Below, piece after piece: positions 32,623 to 41,371 of a DNA stretch of 43,391 nucleotides. The notes under the pieces are model-generated. The model made no database searches. It saw only the letters and a program-made list of their open reading frames with translations, and was not told the DNA's origin. Source of the stretch: Akkermansia muciniphila (GTDB lineage Bacteria; Verrucomicrobiota; Verrucomicrobiia; Limisphaerales; SIAT01). Numbering within the stretch: the first letter of the stretch is position 1; every line of letters begins with the position of its first letter. Made by a program: the position numbers and the translations under genes. The DNA is taken from NCBI GenBank assembly GCA_945900775.1, contig CAMDJP010000022.1, forward strand, positions 1 through 43,391. The letters run 5' to 3'.

Positions 32623-33771
32623 ATGAAAATACTCCGCCCTCTCGCTGTCGCTACCGTGATTCTTGCGATGGTTCTCGTTGCCAACACCGCCGCCGCCGCT
32701 GGCAAGTCCGCCTCCGAGCAGTTTTTGAAGGATGCCGAGAAGTCCGGCCTCGTGCTGGGTTCCGCTAGTTCGCTCGCTTTCGGTCCGGACGGCCTGCTCC
32801 TCGTCGCCGAGCCGCGCACTGGCTCCATTGTCGCAATCGACACGAGCGACACCGGTCCGCTAAAGCGTCTCGCCAAACGTGTGGACAACGTGCCCGCTCT
32901 GGTCGCCGCTACGTTGAAGGCGGACGCCGCGAGCGTGCAAATCGTGGACATGGCGGTGAACCCCGCGAGCGGCAGAGTTTATTTCTCCATCACGCACGGC
33001 GCGGCAAAGAGCGCCGCCATCATCGTGATTAATCCCGAGGGCAAGGCCAGTGTACTCGACACCGCCCAGCTCGCCCACGTGCGCGTGCCGCTCCCCGCGA
33101 AGCAGACCGGCAGCATCCGTAACATCTCCGATCTCGCCTTCGCCGGCGATCGCGTGCTCGTCACCGGCCAGAGCAACGAGGAGTTCTCGAGCAAGATTTT
33201 CACGCTGCCGTTGCCGCTCACGCACCAGCAGTCCGGCAAGGTCATCGGTGCGGAGACCTTCCACATCGCCCACGGCAAGTGGGAGACGAAGGCGCCGATC
33301 CAGAGTTTCTTCCCGCTCGTGGAGGGCGGCAAACATTACGTCGTCGGGGCGTTCGCCTGCACCCCGATCGCGAAGTTCCCGGTGGACGAAATCGCTACAG
33401 GCCAGAACGTGCGCGGTACCAGCGTGGTGGAGCTCGGCGGAGGCAACCGGCCGCTCGACCTCTTCACTTACCAGCGTGACGGCAAGCGCTGGGTCGTGGC
33501 GAACACGCTCCGATTCCAAAAGAACCTCTTCGGCCCTTCGAAGTACTGGGGCGTCCGCGTCTCGCTCGACTACGTGCTGCGCAGCGACGCAGCGCAGATT
33601 AATGAAAAGGCTGCGCGTCGCAACACCGCCACGAAGTCCGGCCCTGAGGGCATCGAGATTCTCGACGCGCTCTTCGGTGCGGTGCAGGTGGATAAATTAA
33701 GCGACACCGAGATGGTCGTGCTTCGCGAGAACGGCGACCGGCTCGACCTCGAAGTGGCCCCGCTGCCGTGA
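32623..33771 (+). CDS. secreted protein of unknown function, beta-propeller-like
   Basis: A 382-residue protein with a clear signal peptide (MKILRPLAVATVILAMVLVA then NTAAAA). The body has repeated segments such as SLAFGPDGLLLVAEPRTGSI and ISDLAFAGDRVLVTGQSNEE, the pattern of NHL or SMP-30-like propellers. I do not recognise a specific family. The ATG at 32623 is chosen because the signal peptide starts there. Its stop overlaps the next gene as GTGA, so the two are co-expressed. The likely location is periplasmic or extracellular. Confidence 0.7.
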   Translation: MKILRPLAVATVILAMVLVANTAAAAGKSASEQFLKDAEKSGLVLGSASSLAFGPDGLLLVAEPRTGSIVAIDTSDTGPLKRLAKRVDNVPALVAATLKADAASVQIVDMAVNPASGRVYFSITHGAAKSAAIIVINPEGKASVLDTAQLAHVRVPLPAKQTGSIRNISDLAFAGDRVLVTGQSNEEFSSKIFTLPLPLTHQQSGKVIGAETFHIAHGKWETKAPIQSFFPLVEGGKHYVVGAFACTPIAKFPVDEIATGQNVRGTSVVELGGGNRPLDLFTYQRDGKRWVVANTLRFQKNLFGPSKYWGVRVSLDYVLRSDAAQINEKAARRNTATKSGPEGIEILDALFGAVQVDKLSDTEMVVLRENGDRLDLEVAPLP

Positions 33772-34592
33772 GGCGCTCCGCGCGTTCGCCTCTACTGCTG
33801 GCCTGCGGGTTGGCAGTGTGGTTCGGTTGCGTCAGCGGCTCGCCGAAGCAAATTGGGGTTGCGCCCGTCGCGATTTATCCCACGGCCGAGACGCTGCCGG
33901 CGAATCATCTGAAGTTCTACCTCGTCTTCCCCGAGCCGATGCGAGAGGGGATTTTTCTCAATCATTGCCGGCTGCTGGATGCCCGCGGGCGTGAGGTGCT
34001 CGAACCGTTCCGCGAGACGGAGCTGTGGTCGGCCGATGGCCGGCGGCTCACACTCTGGCTGCATCCGGGTCGGCAGAAAACCGGCGTGAACCTGAACGTG
34101 GAGTTCGGCCCTGTGCTGCGCGAAGGCGACCGGTACACGCTCGTCATCGCTGGCAAATGGCCGACGGCGCGCGGCACGCTCCTGGGGAACGATTCTGTGC
34201 AGAGCTTCATCGCTGATGCGCCAGATCGCACGCAGCCTTCGCTTGACCACTGGCAGGTGATGCTGCCGCGCGCGAGGTTTCGTGATCCGCTGCTCGTGCG
34301 GTTCGATGAGTCGTTGGACTGGGCGTTGCTCCACAGTAAGCTGCGCGTGGAACGGATCGACAGCACGCCATTTGCCGGCGCGATCAAGGTCGGCAGTGGT
34401 GAGCGCACGTGGACTTTCACTCCGGACGAGCCGTGGCGCGTCGGCGATTACCGGCTCGCGGTGGATGTGGTAATGGAAGACCTGGCAGGCAATTCGCTTC
34501 TCCGCCCCTTCGAGGTGGATTTATCCAAAGCACCGTCTGTGACGCGGCACATCCCGCCGACGCGGCACATTCCTTTCGCCGTCACGCGGTGA
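33768..34592 (+). CDS. exported protein with Ig-like domain, coupled to the propeller gene
   Basis: A 274-residue protein starting at GTG 33768 within GTGA of the previous gene. An N-terminal signal (RSPLLLACGLAVWFGC) ends in a Cys that may be lipidated. Segments such as LKFYLVFPEPMREG, GDRYTLVIAGKWPTARGTLL and WRVGDYRLAVDVVMEDLAGN suggest a bacterial Ig-like fold. An 18-bp imperfect tandem repeat at 34541-34576 encodes TRHIPPTRHIPF at the C-terminus. I find no named family. It probably forms a complex or a shared surface function with the propeller protein. Confidence 0.65.
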   Translation: MRRSARSPLLLACGLAVWFGCVSGSPKQIGVAPVAIYPTAETLPANHLKFYLVFPEPMREGIFLNHCRLLDARGREVLEPFRETELWSADGRRLTLWLHPGRQKTGVNLNVEFGPVLREGDRYTLVIAGKWPTARGTLLGNDSVQSFIADAPDRTQPSLDHWQVMLPRARFRDPLLVRFDESLDWALLHSKLRVERIDSTPFAGAIKVGSGERTWTFTPDEPWRVGDYRLAVDVVMEDLAGNSLLRPFEVDLSKAPSVTRHIPPTRHIPFAVTR

Positions 34593-34704
34593 GTTTTAAG
34601 TGCAGTGATTTGCGGCGGATGGCCGGCGCAAAAACAGTTGCCAGTCGCGAGGCTTCTTCCTACTTTCAGGCCGTCTCATTTCTGGGATCAAGGAGAGTGG
34701 ACTT

Positions 34705-35232
34705 ATGAAGAAAATCGAATCGCTCGTGGAGAGTCTCATTTTTTCGAGCCGATGGCTGCAGGCGCCGATGTATCTGGGTCTCATCGTAGCGGGTTGCCTT
34801 TACGCCTACAAATCGCTCACGGAGCTCTCGCATCTCGCGATGGACATACAAATGCTGACCGAGGCAAAAGTCATGCTCGGGTTGCTGAGCCTCATCGATA
34901 TGACGATGGTGGCGAACCTGCTCGTCATGGTGATTATCGGCGGTTACGCCACGTTCGTGAGTCGGCTCGATCTCGATGAGCATACGGATCGGCCAGACTG
35001 GCTGCGCTCGGTGTCAGCCGGATCGCTCAAGGTGAAACTCGCCGGATCGCTCGCGAGTGTCTCAGGCATCCACCTGCTGAAATCGTTCGTGGACATCAAG
35101 GAGCTCAAACCCGAGAGCGTGAAGTGGCAGGTCATCATTCACCTCGTCTTCCTCGCCTCCACGCTCATCCTCGCCATCACCGAGAAGGTTCTCCATTCCA
35201 CACACGAGACCGAGCCGGCAAAGAAGCATTGA
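34705..35232 (+). CDS. YqhA family (UPF0114) membrane protein
   Basis: A 175-residue integral membrane protein of the YqhA/TIGR00645 family, function unknown. Hydrophobic segments lie at about residues 20-35, 52-80 (ending GGYATFVSRLDL) and 142-160. The opening KKIESLVESLIFSSRWLQAP and SVSGIHLLKSFVDI are family hallmarks. AAGGAGAG precedes the ATG with suitable spacing, a good ribosome site. It stands alone between the lipoprotein gene and tRNA-Tyr. Confidence 0.9.
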   Translation: MKKIESLVESLIFSSRWLQAPMYLGLIVAGCLYAYKSLTELSHLAMDIQMLTEAKVMLGLLSLIDMTMVANLLVMVIIGGYATFVSRLDLDEHTDRPDWLRSVSAGSLKVKLAGSLASVSGIHLLKSFVDIKELKPESVKWQVIIHLVFLASTLILAITEKVLHSTHETEPAKKH

Positions 35233-35270
35233 AGCGTGCTGAGAAGCCGGGAGACTTCATTTTCGGGAAG

Positions 35271-35356
35271 TGGTGGTAGGTGATGGATTCGAACCATCGA
35301 AGGCGTGAGCCAACTGATTTACAGTCAGTCCCCTTTGGCCACTTGGGTAACCTACC
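35271..35356 (-). tRNA. tRNA-Tyr (GTA)
   Basis: On the minus strand GGTAGGT pairs with ACCTACC. The anticodon arm ACTGA-CTGTAAA-TCAGT gives GTA, and a long variable arm marks a class II tRNA. The T-arm GATGGTTCGAATCCATC precedes the acceptor, and CCA is encoded at 35271-35273. It is 86 nt with CCA. Confidence 0.97.
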
Positions 35357-35384
35357 AACCGAGCGCCTAGGGCGCGGGAAGCGG

Positions 35385-35414
35385 GATTACGCCAGACGGC
35401 CGCGCGCTTGTCAA
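35385..35414 (-). promoter_or_regulatory. candidate promoter of tRNA-Tyr
   Basis: A perfect -35 TTGACA (minus strand, 35409-35414) is followed after 18 nt by GTAATC (35385-35390), a weak -10. It lies 29 bp before the tRNA 5' end. Confidence 0.45.
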
Positions 35415-35475
35415 ACCTCCGTGCGCAATGAAGTGACCGGAGCCATTCTTGCGAGCGCTTCGAGACCCGCCAATG

Positions 35476-36843
35476 CTAACAGAAGACGAGGACCAGCGGG
35501 TCGAGCGGCGTGACGCGATTGATGTTCATGAGCTTGTTGATGGAGGCATCCGTCATCGGGCGGCCTTTAGGGATGAGTAGGTGGCCGTTGGTGTTGTAGA
35601 TGTCGCGAGCGAGAAGCATCCCGGCCTTCAGCTCAATCATCAAAATCTCCCGTTCACCCTGGGGCATAGCCGTCAGGGGTACCGCCCTAGCGAGAGCGCG
35701 GATGGCTGCGCCGTCAAATAGAGTTTCAGTGTGGGTCTCAATCTCGGCGATCAACTGCAAACTGGTCGTATGTTTATTGCAAAAATAGATCACCACGACG
35801 AGCAGGCGGGCAAGCCACGGAATAGTTTCACCCTTGAGCGCATCAGGATAACCGGTCCCGTCCCAATGCTCATGGTGCGCGCGGATGATTTCCCCGGCAT
35901 CCTTGAAAATAGGATGAAACTGGACCATCTCCTGGGCTTTTTGAGGATGTTTCTTGATGAGAGCCAGTTCTTCCTCGGTGACCTTGGAGACATCGCGCAG
36001 CCAGCGGCGGACAATGTCGCGATCGATGCTCACCAATCCGATGTCGTGAAGCGCTGCAGCGAGAACCAAAGTCTGGCGTTTTTCCTGAGGCAACTCGAGC
36101 ATGTCGCTCAAGGTTTGGCAGATAGCCACGGCACGTTGCGCAGTATTTCCAAGGTTCGGGTGGAAGGCATAAAGCATACTGTTCACGCCGCCGAGCACCA
36201 AATCTAAATCGGCCTGTCCAATCTTGGTCGTAGGCGTCGCGCCGACAGGAGCAGGCACGGCGGCGAACGCAGCGGAAGCGTCACTTGTTGGCGCAAAAGC
36301 ACTTTCGCCGGGGCCTTTTCGCTGGAGAAAGGCCGACGCAACTGCAGCTGCCTCCAATTCCTTGACCTGTTCGACCAAGGCAGTGTCGCGCTGCTTCAGT
36401 GCCGCAATTTCAGACGCCAAGAGATCGTGCTGTGCGGCGAGTTGATAGCGATCGACAGCGCTGGTGATGGCGAGACGTAGATCTTCGCGCATCCATGGCT
36501 TGGTGACATACCGGTGAATCTGCCCGGCGCGGGTGGCCTCAATGAGCGAGGCTAGGCTCATTCCGCTGCTAAGGAGCAGGCGCGTGGTGAGAGGATTGGC
36601 CTCGGCCACTTTGGCGAGTAAATCGAGGCCTGGCATATCGGGCATCTGGTTGTCCACCAGAGCGACCGAGAAACCTTCACGAGTCTACAAGACATCGATC
36701 GCCGACAGGGGGTTGATGAAGGCTATGACCTGATAGCCCATCGCCGAAAGCTGTTCCTTAAGGGTGTTCAGCACCATCTCGTCGTCATCTACGACAAGAA
36801 TGCGGTTCAGGTTGGGAGCTTCACGTCCGCGGGCTTCGCTCAT
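35476..36843 (-). pseudogene. REC/HD-GYP response regulator interrupted by one in-frame TAG
   Basis: The gene begins at ATG 36843 behind a strong ribosome site (AGGAGG, 5-nt spacer). The N-terminus NRILVVDDDEMVLNTLKEQL holds the acidic pocket of a receiver domain. Codon 53 is TAG (36685-36687), after which the same frame resumes as TREGFSVALVDNQMPDMPG with the phospho-acceptor Asp at codon 64. It then stays open for about 400 codons to a natural stop. The output is an HD-GYP domain with LHDIGL and AHHEHWDGTGYPD, which in this family cleaves cyclic di-GMP. An 84-residue coiled linker separates the two. A single CAG-to-TAG change would explain the stop. A GTG at 36657 could restart a shortened protein missing the acidic pocket. 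Confidence 0.8.
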
Positions 36844-36891
36844 AATGACCTCCTATACATCGGCAATTTCACTCGCAAACTTTAGGTCGAA

Positions 36892-38304
36892 TCAACCCGC
36901 GCAGCCGAGAAGTTTCCGCTCCTTAATCATCTTGCTCACCTGCGGCGGGACCATCGACTCCCACTCTGGGTCGCCGGCACGAATCTTGGCAAGGGCATCG
37001 CGGGAGAAGATGGAGAGGTAATCCTCATTGTAGTCCCGCAGCCCGACGATGGAGCGGTTCTCGATGAGGTAGGCGTAGAGGTGGGCAAGATGCGGGACCA
37101 CGCGAAGGTTATCAGCGGTGAGAATGCAGTTATTGGTCGGATCCCTGAAAGGGTAGGCGTAGAGCTTGAGGTCGTTCTTGAAGAGGCGGCCGAAGGATTC
37201 AAGGATGCCGCCCTCGAGGTCGGCGTAGTACTTCTCCTCGAACAACTCCTTGAGCGTCGGGACGCCCATCACCAGGCCGACGAGCTTCTTCGTGTAGCGG
37301 AATAGGTAGGAGGCGAGTCGATGGTACTCGCCGTAGTTGGAGACGATTACCGTCTTGCCCACAGCGCCGAGCATGTCCACGCGCTCGAGAAAATCCTTGT
37401 GGTCGATCACGCCGCTGGCGGTGAGGTTCTTGAGCGTCATTTCGAAGAGGACGATGACCTCTTCGCCGTGGACCTCCGGTTCCTGGACGAACTGCGCCAT
37501 CGCCGACTGGAGCATGTGCAGGGTAGTCTTGGTGACGGGCCGAAAGCTGCCGCGCTCGATGAGGATGGACTTCTTGTAAAGCACGTCGGCGGCATTCACC
37601 ACCTCGCCGTCGGCATTGAACATCGCGGCATTCGTTAGGCCCTGCTGCACGAGCTGCAGGCTCATAACCCGATTATCCACCATCGCGAAGGCGGGGCCCG
37701 AAAACTTAATCATATCCACCTCGACGCGATTGGGCGAAAGGTTGTCGAGCAGCGTACCAATGAGCTTCTCTGGGTCCTCGTGCAGGTACATCGCCCCGTA
37801 GATAAGGTTCACTCCTACGACGCCGAGGGCCTCCTGCTGAAGCAGGTTGTCCTGATCGAGCAGGCGTACGTGAATGATGATATCGCTGGGGGGCGCGAGC
37901 GGCTCGGTCTGGAACCGGATGCCCATCCAGCCGTTGCCGTCCTCCTTGCGCGTGTAGCTGCGCGCGGCCACCGTGTCGGCGAAGACGAAGAACTTGGTGG
38001 TCGCCCCGCGCTGCTTGGCCAAGCGCTCGTACATCAGCTCGTACTCGTGCTCGAGCATCTTGTTGAGCCGCTGCTGGCTCACGTAGCGCTCCGCTGGGCC
38101 GTAGATCGCGTCGCTGACGGTCATGTCGTAAGCCGACATGGATTTCGAGATTGTGCCCGCAGCGCCGCCGGCGCGAAAGAACCACCGTGCTACCTCCTGA
38201 CCCGCGCCGATTTCGGCAAAAGCGCCGTATTTGGAACGGTCAAAATTGACCTGTTGAGCCTTGTGCTGAGTATCGAGATGCTCACCTTCCATAAGCCGCA
38301 CCAT
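36892..38304 (-). CDS. conserved 470-residue protein of unknown function
   Basis: A soluble-looking protein of 470 residues without signal peptide or membrane helices. Strongly patterned blocks include SKYGAFAEIGAGQEVARWFF, GAAGTISKSMSAYDMTVSDA, VVGVNLIYGAMYLHEDPEKL and TKKLVGLVMGVPTLKELFEE. I know the type as a widespread bacterial protein, but I cannot place it in a characterised family and see no catalytic signature. The start is ATG 38304; an ATG at 38292 is possible. It lies 48 bp upstream of the REC/HD-GYP gene on the same strand, so co-transcription is likely. I advise against automatic enzyme labels. Confidence 0.85.
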   Translation of the reverse strand: MVRLMEGEHLDTQHKAQQVNFDRSKYGAFAEIGAGQEVARWFFRAGGAAGTISKSMSAYDMTVSDAIYGPAERYVSQQRLNKMLEHEYELMYERLAKQRGATTKFFVFADTVAARSYTRKEDGNGWMGIRFQTEPLAPPSDIIIHVRLLDQDNLLQQEALGVVGVNLIYGAMYLHEDPEKLIGTLLDNLSPNRVEVDMIKFSGPAFAMVDNRVMSLQLVQQGLTNAAMFNADGEVVNAADVLYKKSILIERGSFRPVTKTTLHMLQSAMAQFVQEPEVHGEEVIVLFEMTLKNLTASGVIDHKDFLERVDMLGAVGKTVIVSNYGEYHRLASYLFRYTKKLVGLVMGVPTLKELFEEKYYADLEGGILESFGRLFKNDLKLYAYPFRDPTNNCILTADNLRVVPHLAHLYAYLIENRSIVGLRDYNEDYLSIFSRDALAKIRAGDPEWESMVPPQVSKMIKERKLLGCAG

Positions 38305-38387
38305 AATCGCCGGTTAGCAAAGCTCAAACAAATTATCCTACACGAAACCTTTGCGAACGACCTGAAGATTGCTCCTGCTAAAAAAGG

Positions 38388-39779
38388 TTAGGTCAACGAC
38401 TTCAGCTCGGAGACGAGCTCTGCCAGCGCCTTCTTCGCGTCGCCGAAGAACATCGAACAGTTGGGATGGTAGAAAATCTGGTTGTCGATGCCAGCATAGC
38501 CCGCGTTCATCGAACGTTTGTTCACGATGATACGCCGGGCCCGGTCCACCTCGAGGATTGGCATACCGTAAATCGGGGAGCCGGGGTCATTCTTCGCCGC
38601 AGGGTTCACTACGTCGTTGGCGCCGACCACGAGCACTACGTCGGTCCGCTCGAACTCCGGGTTGATTTCTTCCATCTCGACAAGCTTCCCGTAGTCCACG
38701 TTCGCCTCAGCCAGCAGCACGTTCATGTGGCCAGGCATGCGACCGGCGACGGGGTGTATGGCGTACTTCACCTGCACGCCGCGGCTCTCCAGCAGCGTCT
38801 CCAGTTCGTGAATCACGTGCTGCGCCTGCGCCACGGCTAGGCCGTAGCCGGGGACGATGACTACGCGCTGCGAGTAGTTCAGGAGCACGGCGAGGTCGCT
38901 GGGTTGGATGTCTTTGACAGCTCCCTGCCCTTGCGATGCGGCGGCAACCGTGGTTTTGCTGCTCGCGCCGAACGCGCCGAAAACCACGCTGACGAGCGAG
39001 CGGTTCATCGCCTTACACATCGCCAGCGTGAGCAACATGCCGGCTGAGCCGACGAGGATGCCGCCGGTGAGCATGGCGTAGTTGTGGTAGAGGAATCCGC
39101 CGAAGGCCGCGGCCAGGCCGGTAAAGGAGTTGAGCAGCGAGATGACCACCGGCATATCCGCCCCGCCGATTGGCAGGGTGAAGAGCACCCCGTAGAGCAG
39201 CGATGCCGCGAGCAGCAAATAAAGCAACGGGCACGGCGCCGGACCGGCCTGCCACAACCAGAACGTCAGCGCGAGCACACCGATTAGCTCAACGGTATTG
39301 ATGAAGTTGTAGTAGGGCAGGCGCAGCGGTCGGTCCAACGTGCCGTTCAGTTTCAGGAACGCGACAATCGAGCCGGAGAAGGAGATTGAGCCAATCACCA
39401 CGCCGGCGAGGATGGCCAACAACGCGGCAGGGTTGCCGAGGTAGTTCGGATACTCGATTAGCCCAATCAACGCGGCACAGGCGCCCCCCATGCCGTTGAA
39501 CATCGAGACCAACTCGGGCATCTGGGTCATTTGTACCCGCTTCGCTGTCAGCCAGCCAATCGCCGTGCCGAGGGCAAGCGCGGCGAAGATGAGCCCGACT
39601 ACGATGCCGCTAATCGGCTTCTCATACAGGAAGATGGTGCCGAGGATGGCGATGACCATACCGGCGGCACCGATGAGATTGCCACGCCGGGCGGTGCGCG
39701 GGTTGCCCATCAGCTTCAGCCCGAGGATGAAGGTGACCGAGCCGACGAGGTAGGAAAGTTCGAGCAAATGGGACTTCAT
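38388..39779 (-). CDS. pntB: NAD(P) transhydrogenase subunit beta
   Basis: The beta subunit (about 463 residues) of the proton-translocating transhydrogenase, which uses the proton gradient to make NADPH from NADH. The N-terminal half has about eight membrane helices (YLVGSVTFILGLKLM onward). The C-terminal NADP domain shows VIVPGYGLAVAQAQH, VKYAIHPVAGRMPGHMNVLL and LVVGANDVVNPAAK. I use ATG 39779, because upstream residues are unlike the family. It follows pntAB by 13 bp as the third gene of the operon. Confidence 0.96.
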   Translation of the reverse strand: MKSHLLELSYLVGSVTFILGLKLMGNPRTARRGNLIGAAGMVIAILGTIFLYEKPISGIVVGLIFAALALGTAIGWLTAKRVQMTQMPELVSMFNGMGGACAALIGLIEYPNYLGNPAALLAILAGVVIGSISFSGSIVAFLKLNGTLDRPLRLPYYNFINTVELIGVLALTFWLWQAGPAPCPLLYLLLAASLLYGVLFTLPIGGADMPVVISLLNSFTGLAAAFGGFLYHNYAMLTGGILVGSAGMLLTLAMCKAMNRSLVSVVFGAFGASSKTTVAAASQGQGAVKDIQPSDLAVLLNYSQRVVIVPGYGLAVAQAQHVIHELETLLESRGVQVKYAIHPVAGRMPGHMNVLLAEANVDYGKLVEMEEINPEFERTDVVLVVGANDVVNPAAKNDPGSPIYGMPILEVDRARRIIVNKRSMNAGYAGIDNQIFYHPNCSMFFGDAKKALAELVSELKSLT

Positions 39780-39792
39780 TGCGCAGGGCTGC

Positions 39793-40101
39793 TCATTTCT
39801 TCTTCTTGAACATCTCAAGCATTCGGTCGGTGACGACGAAACCGCCCACGACATTTAGTGTGCCCAGTAGGACGGCGAGTGTGCCGAGCACGAGCACTGG
39901 AGTATCCGCCGGATCGGCGTGGAGCATCACATGGATCGCGCCGACGATGACGACGCCGTGGATGGCGTTGGCGCCGGACATCAGCGGCGTGTGCAGCACA
40001 GTAGGCACGCCGCCAATCACCTCCACGCCGAGGAAGATGGCGAGGACGACGAAGTAAACCATGCCGAGGTGTTCGCCGAGAAAGTTGAGTGCCGTTTCCA
40101 T
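39793..40101 (-). CDS. pntAB: NAD(P) transhydrogenase subunit alpha, membrane part
   Basis: A 102-residue membrane protein corresponding to the C-terminal helices of the alpha subunit, encoded separately as in Rhodospirillum-type enzymes. Three or four helices are visible: GMVYFVVLAIFLGVEVIGGV, IHGVVIVGAIHVML and VLVLGTLAVLLGTLNVVGGF. The Lys-rich tail FKKKK ends it. ATG 40101 gives the family length; the longer frame upstream overlaps pntAA. It lies 8 bp after pntAA. Confidence 0.95.
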   Translation of the reverse strand: METALNFLGEHLGMVYFVVLAIFLGVEVIGGVPTVLHTPLMSGANAIHGVVIVGAIHVMLHADPADTPVLVLGTLAVLLGTLNVVGGFVVTDRMLEMFKKKK

Positions 40102-40109
40102 AAAGTGGG

Positions 40110-41240
40110 TCAACTCGTCGTCATCTGCGCCACGGAGGGATGCACCGGCCGACCTTGGTGGATGATGAGCGAGCCTTTCGTGATTTCCTCGGCGAGCTCC
40201 CACTTGAATCCTTCCGGTCCGGCGAGGTGGAGCAGGAAGGCGGAAAGGTTGCGCGCGTAGAGGTCGGAAGCGTTGAGTGGCAGGAGCGAAGGGAGGTTGC
40301 CTTGACCGATGATGGTGACGCCGTGTTTGACGACCGTGCGGTCCAGCTCACTGCCAGCCACATTGCCCCCCTGCTCTACCGCCATGTCCACGATCACGGA
40401 GCCGAGGCGCATACTGCGCACCATCTCCTCGGTGACGAGCCGCGGCGCGGGTCGACCGGGGATGAGCGCGGTGGTGATGACGATGTCCGCCTCGCGGACG
40501 TGTCGGCTGACGAGTTCCTGCTGCCGTTTGAGGAACTCCTCGGAGACGGCCTTCACGTAGCCGCCTTCGACGCGGATTGATTCGTCTCCCTGCACCTGGA
40601 TGAACTTCCCCCCGAGCGACTCGACCTGCTCCTTCGTCTCTGGTCGGATGTCGGTGACCTCCACCACGGCACCGAGTCGGCGTGCGGTGGCGATGGCCTG
40701 GAGCCCAGCCACACCAGCGCCAAAAATCACCACCTTCGCCGGCCGAATAGTGCCCGCCGCGGTGGTCATCATCGGGAGCAGTTTGCCGAGGGCATTGGCC
40801 GCGAGGAGTACGGCTTTGTAGCCGCCGAGGTTGGCCTGCGAACTGAGCGCATCCATCCGCTGCGCGCGCGAGATGCGCGGAATAGCCTCCACCGCGAAGA
40901 CCGAGATACCAGCACGGCAGCAGGCTGACACGAGGGCGGGATTCACGGTCGGCCAAAGGAAGGAGAGGAGCACCGCGCCCGGCTTCATCGCGGCAATCTC
41001 CGCTAAAGTCGGCGCGTGGACTTTCAGGACGACATTTGCGACGGAATAGAGATCAGCAGCGGCGGGGGCGAGTTCAGCACCGGCCTGCAGGTATGCCTCA
41101 TCGGAAAAGAAGGCGGGCAACCCAGCGCCCTTCTCCACGAGGACGGCGAAACCTTTCTTCACGAGCTCTCGGACAGCCTCCGGAGTGAGCGCCACGCGGT
41201 TTTCGTTCGACTTGGTTTCTTTCGGAACGCCCAGTTTCAT
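40110..41240 (-). CDS. pntAA: NAD(P) transhydrogenase subunit alpha, NAD-binding part
   Basis: A 376-residue soluble NAD(H)-binding subunit related to alanine dehydrogenase. The opening MKLGVPKETKSNENRVALTP is canonical. PAKVVIFGAGVAGLQAIATA is the Rossmann motif and VEVTDIRPETKEQVESLGG follows. GSVIVDMAVEQGGNVAGSEL completes the domain. ATG 41240 is the family start. It is the first gene of the pntAA-pntAB-pntB operon, with promoter expected in the 131-bp gap to the HDOD gene. Confidence 0.96.
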   Translation of the reverse strand: MKLGVPKETKSNENRVALTPEAVRELVKKGFAVLVEKGAGLPAFFSDEAYLQAGAELAPAAADLYSVANVVLKVHAPTLAEIAAMKPGAVLLSFLWPTVNPALVSACCRAGISVFAVEAIPRISRAQRMDALSSQANLGGYKAVLLAANALGKLLPMMTTAAGTIRPAKVVIFGAGVAGLQAIATARRLGAVVEVTDIRPETKEQVESLGGKFIQVQGDESIRVEGGYVKAVSEEFLKRQQELVSRHVREADIVITTALIPGRPAPRLVTEEMVRSMRLGSVIVDMAVEQGGNVAGSELDRTVVKHGVTIIGQGNLPSLLPLNASDLYARNLSAFLLHLAGPEGFKWELAEEITKGSLIIHQGRPVHPSVAQMTTS

Positions 41241-41371
41241 TCGGCACAGCACAATGAACGCAGTGCGGACCAATCATCGTTGGCCTCCAAACACTGAGTC
41301 CACGGGAATCGTAGCCGATGAGCAGCAAAGCTCAAACCATTTCGCGTCCTCGTCGCGCCCGGAGTCGGCCA

